Assembly (NCBI GenBank): GCA_965205545.1
Contig: OZ242170.1
Span: forward strand, 620,001 to 684,000
DNA from: Bin55 sp965205545
GTDB lineage: Bacteria > Pseudomonadota > Gammaproteobacteria > Pseudomonadales > Azotimanducaceae
DNA length: 64,000 bases
Direction of reading: 5' to 3'
In this document: piece after piece, positions 26,018 through 33,272 of the stretch
Position numbering within the stretch: position 1 is the stretch's first letter
Layout of the letters: every line of letters starts with the position of its first letter
Program-made: the position numbers and the translations under genes
Notes under the pieces: generated by a model
Told to the model about the DNA's origin: nothing
Databases searched by the model: none
The model's input: the letters and a program-made list of their open reading frames with translations, nothing else

Positions 26018-27136
26018 TTAGAGTTTCAGTGCGCCAGAAAGCACCATGAAAACGTAAGCTTTGACCTTGCTTAGCCGATCCTCTGATACAACTAGCTTGA
26101 TGTGATGGATCCCCCTTAGCAAAACGAATCGGCCCGACTTCGCGAACAGCACGGTAGGTTTGGAGACCCATCGAGCTAACTCCTCTAGCTTTTTCTTTAC
26201 AACGATTTCCTCGTGGCTCAGCGCGTCCAGGAAAGGGTCCCAATCCGTTAATCCGTCGAGCCAATAACGCGAATCGTTGGTGTAGCGCTGCTTGACAATG
26301 AGGGTGAGTCCCAATGTGGGACCGATCCCTTGTTCAAGCACATCTATATTGAAACCCGTTCGAACAATGTCGGCGCGTTCATTGAATTGCGATATCACGG
26401 ATTCAACGGCTGATACTTGACCCGGCCACCCTATGTTGTCAAGGTAGTCCCTGATTTCTTGCTGGGTCTTGAAACCCATAACGGCCAGACGTATAGAACG
26501 CGGCCGAGATGGAAATACACCGAATGAGTCAGTTCGCGTGTGCTCAGGCTGGGCCAAGTAAGTCCGCTCAACGTTCTTCCATTCAGCCTCTTTCCACTCC
26601 CAGCCCGCTGCTGCAACTAGCGCATCGACAATCGTTCGGACATCCTGCGTCTGCCCACTCGTTCCTACAATTGGGCGTTCACCCGGACGTAGGAACATGC
26701 CTGGTCGATCTTTTGGACTATGGTCATCGGAACCGGTGTCGTACTCCAACATCACCTTGCGCCCGACTATCGAACGCAGTGGCGAATTGGACGCTTCCAT
26801 TTGCTTGAAAAGGTGCAAAACAGCATTTGCCGTGTCCTTAGTTCCGTCGGTTCGTTCTACCTCCTCGAAGAACCTTGTCGTTCTTGCGTTGCTTGTCATG
26901 GATACGCCCATGTCCGCGATCGGCTGCCGTTCGTGCATGGGCAGTTCAAAGCCGAACGGTAGTGCGCCTAGCTCAATGGGAAGTTTCCTCGTGCATGCAA
27001 GCATGCGTTGCCACTGAAGTTCTCCAACAAGCACAGGCGAAATGCGATCACGAAAGTGTCCAAGCAACTCTCCCATCGAACTGCCTTCTTTGGCGAGGAG
27101 GTCTTGAGTGACCGCAATGGCTTTGTCAGTGTCCAC
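26018..27136 (-). CDS. Unrecognised 372-aa protein of the RiPP operon
   Basis: I do not recognise a family. The protein is soluble in appearance, with no signal or membrane segment. Features: a helical start (MDTDKAIAVTQDLLAKEGSS), ELGALPFGFELPMHERQPIADMG, a central Trp-rich stretch (AAGWEWKEAEWKNVERTY), then GFNIDVLEQGIGPTLGLTLIV, LARWVSKPTVLFAKSGRFVL and a C-terminal RGIHHIKLVV with KAYVFMVLSG, which look like beta strands around a shared core. It starts with GTG only 9 bp after the YcaO stop and is the last gene of the operon, so it is probably a maturation enzyme or a partner of the cyclodehydratase. A cyanobactin-type prenyltransferase barrel crossed my mind, but no motif supports it. 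Confidence 0.7.
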   Translation of the reverse strand: MDTDKAIAVTQDLLAKEGSSMGELLGHFRDRISPVLVGELQWQRMLACTRKLPIELGALPFGFELPMHERQPIADMGVSMTSNARTTRFFEEVERTDGTKDTANAVLHLFKQMEASNSPLRSIVGRKVMLEYDTGSDDHSPKDRPGMFLRPGERPIVGTSGQTQDVRTIVDALVAAAGWEWKEAEWKNVERTYLAQPEHTRTDSFGVFPSRPRSIRLAVMGFKTQQEIRDYLDNIGWPGQVSAVESVISQFNERADIVRTGFNIDVLEQGIGPTLGLTLIVKQRYTNDSRYWLDGLTDWDPFLDALSHEEIVVKKKLEELARWVSKPTVLFAKSGRFVLLRGIHHIKLVVSEDRLSKVKAYVFMVLSGALKL

Positions 27137-27145
27137 GAAATGAAA

Positions 27146-29461
27146 TCAGGCAATTACGGGCAAGGGATTCAGATCTGCTTCACTCAGAGGCTGATTGCGC
27201 CATCCCATTTCAACGGGAACGTCATACAGCCGACCCGGCGCAAATCGAGCCCAGAAGTGCCTCAATCCTGGCACGATGACTCGAACCACCGGCATCCCAA
27301 TGTCGGGTCGGGTTTGGTCCAGAACGAGGAACTCCATTCCCTTGGCCTCCACAATTAATCGGCAATGTTCCACATCCTCTCTTAGATCCTCTGTTTGAGT
27401 GAACGAGTAGTCCAGAGCATTCCGCATAGAAGTTCCCTGTGCAGGAGCAAGCCAAGCGCAATCGGCGATTCTAGCCGTCTTCCACCAATGCAATGCAGTG
27501 GGATCGTCGATTTGGGGCCTGCCGTCTTGAATGGACGAGCGTGGCAACCAAGTAAAGCATTGATTGAGTTCGCACAATGCGCGAAGCGCAGCAATTCGCG
27601 GGTCGAGATGAGCACCTGCGCCATAGATTATGTTTTCGGATTGAGAGTTGAGTTGCCTCGAGACCGCGACAAACGCCGGTATGGCTAAATCTGCTGTGAC
27701 ATCAAGCAACCACAACTCACGCTCGTATCGCGCATAGTAATCGCGGGCTCCCGATAGATACTCGTCCCCAAAGCTCTCCAGATTTACAGCGGGTACTTGC
27801 AATTGGTTGTACCACCAAATTGCGAATGCATCGCGCTCGGCAAGTTCAAGAAATCCCTGCAATATGGCTTCCTCCATGGAGTTGCCGGCGGCGCAACCAT
27901 TGGAATCCGCAATCAGATCTGATGGTCCACGTAGCTCAGCTGGCATGCTGTATAGCATGCTCGTAGGCAGATAGCGGTGCCGTTTCTGGGTGAACGACCA
28001 AATGGGAGTCCAATCAACCGACGCATCCAAGTCGAAGCGTGTAGGTACGATGTTGTAGGGGTGTCCTTGTTCATTGAGATGCACAGCATTGTCAAGCTGG
28101 CAGTCACTGAAGAGTTGAATGTCGTTGGGGTGTATAGCTTCCTCGTCCGCAAATTCACTGTATCGCTTGCGCAGATGAATCTCACTGCCCTGAATTGAGC
28201 CCGAATAGCGCTCAATTGCCTCACACAGAGCACTGGCTTCGGATTGCTCTCTCGTGCTGCCCTTTCCTGCACTCTTGCTGCGAAGGCTTCTTCGAAGGGA
28301 ACTCAAACTTTGACTTCTCATGCCAAAATTGCTGCCTGCCCAGTAGACATGCAGCCAGGGGTCGGATTCGTCCGATGTTCGGGTGAGCCAGCTAACCACT
28401 CCGCTGACAGGACTCACCAAATGACGGTACGTTGCCAATGTCACCTCGGGAGCCACAGTTCTAGTGCCGCCGCTATTGGTATGTTTCTTGGGACTTGCTT
28501 GTAGAGAAACTGGAATAGGCGATCGATCACTCCTGTGCAAGCTGTCGTCTCCACAAGCAGAACATTGAGGCCTGCGCATCACCCAGTGCTTTGATGCTAC
28601 AAACGTGCGGACATTCAATGTCAATACATGGTCTTGAATAGGTGCGAGTTCTCCCATTACCAACCATTTGGCAATTTCGCCAGCGGCTAAACCTTGAACT
28701 GACAGGGAAGCAGTTGGCTCCGTCGCAAACGGAACGAAAGTCCGAAATTCGTCGCCAGAAGAGCGCAAGAAATTGTGTACTTCCTGATGGCTGCTTAGGC
28801 GATAGCTGAGACAGCTCCAGCAAGGTCCATCACGATTTGCACCGAAGATTGGGCCAAACATTGGCTCAATGCCATTCGGCCGGACAACCATCCAGGGAGA
28901 TTTCGATTCAATATGGCGGCGATTTATTTCAGCGAATTCGTTCGCAAGGTAGTCTGGGCGAACGTAAACCGTGAGACGTGGATCTTTTTCGTCGACGGAA
29001 ACACCGGATTTCTCCAAGCTGTGTACTAATGCATCCTCGCCACAATCAACGGCAACACATGATTCCCCAAGTACTTGCTCAGCCCATCGAGGCGATGCCC
29101 CAAGAGTGGACCAATATGCCGCCCTGCTTCGGTCTAGATCGTGATTTGCGGAAACTACATAGCCCTTTTCCGAAAGGGCAACTAACGCAGCTAGAACATT
29201 GGGAAACCCGTGTTCTTCCTGTGTTGCCTGAACGACATCGTCAACGGTATTGCTGCCGTCCATAAGCGGCATGAGATCGCTATAGAGCTTACCATGCAGG
29301 AGAGTGTTGAAGGTCTCCGAGACTATCAACATTTGGTGTTGGCCAACTTGGTGCACCTGAAGGTGAGGGGCAATGGTCGGCAGCTTGACGAGACCCTGGT
29401 CTTCAGGAGTCTTGCGGAGCAATATCCCGCCGCTGGGATTGGAGTCCGCCTGGTCCATCAT
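27146..29461 (-). CDS. Fused azoline cyclodehydratase (leader-binding/zinc domain plus YcaO)
   Basis: 771 residues. Residues about 25-110 look like a leader-binding winged-helix region (LMDGSNTVDDVVQATQEE, LSEKGYVV). Residues 110-310 form an E1/ThiF-derived domain with a structural zinc site (CWSC 214-217, CSAC 300-303). Residues about 345-771 are YcaO, with the ATP-binding elements SKSAGKGSTREQSEASALCE, EAIERYS, FLELAERDAFAIWWYN and ALRALCELNQ, and a Pro-containing end (NPLPVIA). YcaO uses ATP to cyclise Cys/Ser/Thr of a peptide into thiazolines/oxazolines, and the partner domain recognises the leader. It is the central modifying enzyme for the LCCCW precursor. No azoline dehydrogenase gene is visible. 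Confidence 0.9.
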   Translation of the reverse strand: MMDQADSNPSGGILLRKTPEDQGLVKLPTIAPHLQVHQVGQHQMLIVSETFNTLLHGKLYSDLMPLMDGSNTVDDVVQATQEEHGFPNVLAALVALSEKGYVVSANHDLDRSRAAYWSTLGASPRWAEQVLGESCVAVDCGEDALVHSLEKSGVSVDEKDPRLTVYVRPDYLANEFAEINRRHIESKSPWMVVRPNGIEPMFGPIFGANRDGPCWSCLSYRLSSHQEVHNFLRSSGDEFRTFVPFATEPTASLSVQGLAAGEIAKWLVMGELAPIQDHVLTLNVRTFVASKHWVMRRPQCSACGDDSLHRSDRSPIPVSLQASPKKHTNSGGTRTVAPEVTLATYRHLVSPVSGVVSWLTRTSDESDPWLHVYWAGSNFGMRSQSLSSLRRSLRSKSAGKGSTREQSEASALCEAIERYSGSIQGSEIHLRKRYSEFADEEAIHPNDIQLFSDCQLDNAVHLNEQGHPYNIVPTRFDLDASVDWTPIWSFTQKRHRYLPTSMLYSMPAELRGPSDLIADSNGCAAGNSMEEAILQGFLELAERDAFAIWWYNQLQVPAVNLESFGDEYLSGARDYYARYERELWLLDVTADLAIPAFVAVSRQLNSQSENIIYGAGAHLDPRIAALRALCELNQCFTWLPRSSIQDGRPQIDDPTALHWWKTARIADCAWLAPAQGTSMRNALDYSFTQTEDLREDVEHCRLIVEAKGMEFLVLDQTRPDIGMPVVRVIVPGLRHFWARFAPGRLYDVPVEMGWRNQPLSEADLNPLPVIA

Positions 29462-29493
29462 CCTGTTTGCCGCAGACGAACCCGAGTCTATAC

Positions 29494-31887
29494 CTACGTT
29501 CTGTCAGTGACCGAGCGGATTTCTGCCTCAGCCTTCTGCGCAGTTGCAGCGATCAAGGACTGCAATGCTTCAAAGTCCTCCGTACCGCAAGCACCCGCAA
29601 CTATAGACTTAACTTTGGGACGCGCATTGTTCAAATCGAAGCCCTCCTCGTGAACCAAACGCGAAATTCCCTGCAGATTCCGCCACATGAGCGCCGCTTC
29701 TTCCAACGGAGCTAAGCCGTTGTGGCTAAAAACCTGTGCGGCAGATGGGGCGGCGGCGTCTGGAGAAAGTCCGTCAGCTGTCAATTGAATGTAGCGTGCG
29801 GCACGTTCCACTTCCTCCAATCCACCCGGCATCGACACAAAGGCAGATTTCTGGTGCTCTTTGGGCTCTCCGTTTCGTTCAGTCAATTTTGCAAATAGCG
29901 ACTCGTTCTCGCTATACGCTTTGAGTATGTCGCTTCGTATGTCAATGAACCGGTCAGCAATTGACATCTCTCCGTATTCGTAGATGCAGCGAGACCTAGC
30001 CAGAATCGGTCGATCGCGGAACGAGGAGCTCTGGCAGTGTTCCGCAACGCTTGAAATCTCTACCGAGAATAGGTTATCGGCGTCACGAGGAATTGGTGCA
30101 AACAGCAGGCTATCGTTTGCCAAATGTTCTAGCGTTTCGCGAAATCGTCGCCACAGCCGGTCTCTCTGCTGTGTTGACCAGCCATCATGTAGAAGCATAA
30201 GCTCAATGGCCGAATCAGAGCAGACTTCGCGACTTGCGAGATCGCCGAGCAACACCACAGCTGCACCGCCTTCGTTACGTGTACCAACTCTTTCAACGAC
30301 ATCGAGGACGACGTCTTCGATCAAGCTTGCGATGCAAGCCTCTGCAAGGTGCGACATGGCAATGCGCGCTTCCGCGGGGGTTAGATTCTCGCGTAGGGTA
30401 TGCATTCCGATTTGGAAAGCCTTGTCATTCGACCAGTTGCGTATGATCTCTGCGGTTTCCTTGGCGTGGGTCGACGGCAATTCCTCGATCAGGTCTTGCA
30501 TTTCCTGAACACCCATTTCGTGCGTCCAGTAGAGTCTCGCAAGTCCGCGACGAGCAATAGTCTCGAAATTCTGATCAGAGAGAAACCCCTTGGGAAGATC
30601 AAGATCAGTGAATTCCTGGGCTTTTAGATTGTCAAGTAGCTCGGGATGACGTTCGACCCACTTGGCAAGGCGTGGAGCCACACCGAATATTTCGACGATG
30701 TCTTCGAAGGAGTCAGGGCGAGCAGCACAAACCGAACTGTCGTAGGGGCTCCAATCCTCGATATCTGGATGTAGCTGTTCGCGCCACTGATCCACGATGG
30801 GATCCATCTTGGCGAACCACTTTTTGGGTCGAAGCGCAAGGTTCATCATCTCGCCATATGTCCCGGGCAATTCTGGAGACTCACCCTCACGAGCCTGAAG
30901 TTGCGGATAAGGCCGCGTCGCCATTGCGTGATGGTCCGCATGGCGTTGCATTTTGAAGAACATCCAGTTGGTGAATTTCCAATCCGCGCTCCACGAATGA
31001 TGCGGCGAAATCTTCTCCCATCGCCCATTGGCCAACAAGATCCTGCGCAAACCATAGTGTTGAAAGTAGTTGCTGATCTTCATTGAGAACACGCAGCTCA
31101 ATCCAAGGAATACGTAGACGGGAAGCGCCCAGATCCCGCCCATGAGCAAAACCAGCGCATACCAAAAAGCAACAAACAGGCAGTAACGCCAGAAGGGATT
31201 GCTGTAATGCCACCTCGACAGCTGGCGACGGGCCAATCGCTCTCCGGACACCTTCCACGAATTTGTGAGATTACTCGCAACTTCTCTTGGAAAGTAGCGC
31301 CAAAAGCTCTTTCCTTTCGGTGCTGACCCATCATCGTGCGGCGTACCTACCTTCGCGTGGTGAATATAGACGTGTTCAGTGGCATATTGCGGATACGATG
31401 CTGAAGCCAACAGAAATTCTCCAACTCGCCGTTCCCACATTGTTCGGCGATGAACCATCTCGTGGCCTACAACGAAAACTGCTTGCGCTTCCATGGTCAG
31501 GAGAATCGCAAGGATCACGTCTTCCCAAATCGCGAACGCGTCTACATAGAGGATTTGCCACAGACCAAAAACCAGGGTCGGCGGCCAGAGAAACGCCCAA
31601 GCCCAGACCGGTACGTTGTACGAAAACAAGCGTCGCTCTGGCGTGCCCTTGGGGTTCATGTTCTCCCCATCGAGCCCAACGACTTTATCTAGAGATCCGG
31701 CGAGACTCATGAAGAGGAAGGGCGCCACCATCCACCACCCGCCGTACAGCAACGCCACGAACAGTAGTGGAAAAACGGCTAACGGCAGGTAGTAGGGAAG
31801 CGAATTAAGAAACGAAGGTTCTATGTATGGCGTGCCTTCTGATTCGGTGGCACGTGCATCGCCGCTTGGGACTGTATTCTGCGTCAC
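29494..31887 (-). CDS. AlkB-type di-iron hydroxylase fused to a GlnE-like nucleotidyltransferase domain
   Basis: 797 residues. Residues 1-380 are a membrane alkane-hydroxylase domain with several helices and all histidine boxes: HEMVH (142-146), EHVYIHH (171-177), NYFQHYG (273-279) and MQRHADHH (313-320). Residues about 390-797 resemble one half of GlnE, the glutamine synthetase adenylyltransferase: IFGVAPRLAKWVERHPELLD, then LARLYWTH, HLAEACIASLIEDVV, and VVLLGDLASREVCSDSAIEL where GlnE has ALGKLGGREL-SDLDL. The catalytic D-x-D is not preserved, so this half may be a dead scaffold. A GTG start lies 76 bp after the toroid gene. The hydroxylase may act on the peptide or on a lipid attached to it. 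I know of no such fusion. Confidence 0.8.
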   Translation of the reverse strand: MTQNTVPSGDARATESEGTPYIEPSFLNSLPYYLPLAVFPLLFVALLYGGWWMVAPFLFMSLAGSLDKVVGLDGENMNPKGTPERRLFSYNVPVWAWAFLWPPTLVFGLWQILYVDAFAIWEDVILAILLTMEAQAVFVVGHEMVHRRTMWERRVGEFLLASASYPQYATEHVYIHHAKVGTPHDDGSAPKGKSFWRYFPREVASNLTNSWKVSGERLARRQLSRWHYSNPFWRYCLFVAFWYALVLLMGGIWALPVYVFLGLSCVFSMKISNYFQHYGLRRILLANGRWEKISPHHSWSADWKFTNWMFFKMQRHADHHAMATRPYPQLQAREGESPELPGTYGEMMNLALRPKKWFAKMDPIVDQWREQLHPDIEDWSPYDSSVCAARPDSFEDIVEIFGVAPRLAKWVERHPELLDNLKAQEFTDLDLPKGFLSDQNFETIARRGLARLYWTHEMGVQEMQDLIEELPSTHAKETAEIIRNWSNDKAFQIGMHTLRENLTPAEARIAMSHLAEACIASLIEDVVLDVVERVGTRNEGGAAVVLLGDLASREVCSDSAIELMLLHDGWSTQQRDRLWRRFRETLEHLANDSLLFAPIPRDADNLFSVEISSVAEHCQSSSFRDRPILARSRCIYEYGEMSIADRFIDIRSDILKAYSENESLFAKLTERNGEPKEHQKSAFVSMPGGLEEVERAARYIQLTADGLSPDAAAPSAAQVFSHNGLAPLEEAALMWRNLQGISRLVHEEGFDLNNARPKVKSIVAGACGTEDFEALQSLIAATAQKAEAEIRSVTDRT

Positions 31888-31963
31888 AGGTGTACTTCTA
31901 GCGTGCTATGGCATTCAACACTGAGCCAATGACATGTTATCACCCAAATCACGTAGGAAAATC

Positions 31964-33259
31964 CTAGTGTTGTCCAAGATTCTCGCACAGACGCTCCAAG
32001 GCCTCCACGCAAAAAGCTGTCGTCACGGACTCTGAACCGTGCCCAATTTGCCCTACTACCCCCCACTGCAGGGATTGGTCGCCAAAAGCCAAGAGTTCTG
32101 GAAAGCTTCCATCCTCGTGCTGATAGCTCAATAACTGATCAATTGCGCTGATGGTGTCCAATTGATCAAGCTTCCCTAGGTTGTGGAGCGTCGCAACTGC
32201 TTGCGCTGCTTGAAGCACATTTTCAAATCCTCCGGTTTCGTCCTGCAATGCCAGAGTTCGTTTCACTAGTAGCGACCCCAAATCTTCCAAAGAAGAAGGA
32301 GGAAAGTGCGGCAGCGCTCGACTAATCGCATAGTAGGTCGAGACGGGGTCCTGATACCACTTCGAGGCGTTCTGTTCAAAGCCATTCACAACCATGTCTT
32401 CGAGCCATCGTCGAGCCTCTTGGGTAGCTGGACAATCACCCAAATAGGCGATCACATTAGCATTGACCACAGGGTCGGCTTCGATGCGAAACTTCGCAAC
32501 GACATCCGGTTCTCCCTCACTGAGCAACCATGTGGTGAAACAACCATCGCTATCGCGGTTCTTCAACATGCGCGGAACATTTCGTTCCAAGCGAATCCAA
32601 GGATGGTCACCGACAACGAGCGAACAGAGTGCCGAGCTGTCAAGGTCCTGTGGCAAATGGCGGTAGTAACGCCAAAACCCTGGATGCTCAATAGTGGCTG
32701 CGAGGTAGTTTCGTGTGCGCTCTAGCAGTGCTTTCGCTTGAGGTTCCTCGCTGCATTGAATAGCTAGCGCACAAAGCGCAGAAACAAAGGGAGGACGTTC
32801 GTAGTGTCTCGGTATGTCGGGGTTCCCCAGATTGAACCTGATGCAATGCCACGCTCCGCTCGGGTCTACGGCAGAGCTCAAGAACTCTAGCGATCGCCGA
32901 ATGGCTCTTCTACATTCGCTCGTAGCTGCATCTACCGAAACTCCAGTTGGAGTTCGCGGGCTTGGAGAACGCAACGGAGGAGCTGGGTCGTGCATTGTTT
33001 TCTTGAGAAACTCTAAGGAGCTTGCTCCAGTTCTTGCCTCCTCTCGCTCTTCGTCGCTCAAACTATGCCTGGGAGGAAGAACCAAATGCGTGACTTCGTG
33101 CGAGTCCTCGTGCACTTGAATCTCGTGATCCGAATCCAAGGAAACGCCAAATTCGTGTTCAATGGCTTGTTTCGGATCGTCAAGCAAACTTGCGCGAAAT
33201 TTGCTGTCCTCGCCAGCCTTTGAGACGACGCTTGCAGGCAAATCCCGGGATTCCTTCAT
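31964..33259 (-). CDS. NHLP leader fused to an alpha/alpha-toroid (prenyltransferase/squalene-cyclase-like) domain
   Basis: About 431 residues from ATG 33259; a TTG at 33271 is possible. Residues about 5-80 mirror the precursor's leader: VVSKAGEDSKFRASLLDDPKQ, EFGVSLDSDHEIQVHEDSHE, THLVLPP and LSDEEREEARTGA, ending with a Gly-Ala at the expected cleavage point. A Pro/Ser-rich linker follows. Residues about 110-430 are helical repeats with Gly-Ser and Trp/Phe turns (FLSSAVDPSGAWHCIRF, LKNRDSDGCFTTWLL, LALQDETGGFENVLQAAQA, LLSYQHEDGSFPELLAFG), the pattern of terpene cyclase/prenyltransferase toroids. No DCTAE or DxDD motif is seen. It could be an enzyme exported by the NHLM transporter, or one tethered to leader-binding partners. 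Confidence 0.8.
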   Translation of the reverse strand: MKESRDLPASVVSKAGEDSKFRASLLDDPKQAIEHEFGVSLDSDHEIQVHEDSHEVTHLVLPPRHSLSDEEREEARTGASSLEFLKKTMHDPAPPLRSPSPRTPTGVSVDAATSECRRAIRRSLEFLSSAVDPSGAWHCIRFNLGNPDIPRHYERPPFVSALCALAIQCSEEPQAKALLERTRNYLAATIEHPGFWRYYRHLPQDLDSSALCSLVVGDHPWIRLERNVPRMLKNRDSDGCFTTWLLSEGEPDVVAKFRIEADPVVNANVIAYLGDCPATQEARRWLEDMVVNGFEQNASKWYQDPVSTYYAISRALPHFPPSSLEDLGSLLVKRTLALQDETGGFENVLQAAQAVATLHNLGKLDQLDTISAIDQLLSYQHEDGSFPELLAFGDQSLQWGVVGQIGHGSESVTTAFCVEALERLCENLGQH

Positions 33260-33272
33260 ACGTCTAACCAAG

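Noticed and set aside
31888..31963. Second RiPP precursor between the toroid and AlkB genes
   Set aside because: The 76-bp gap has no frame with leader-like sequence.
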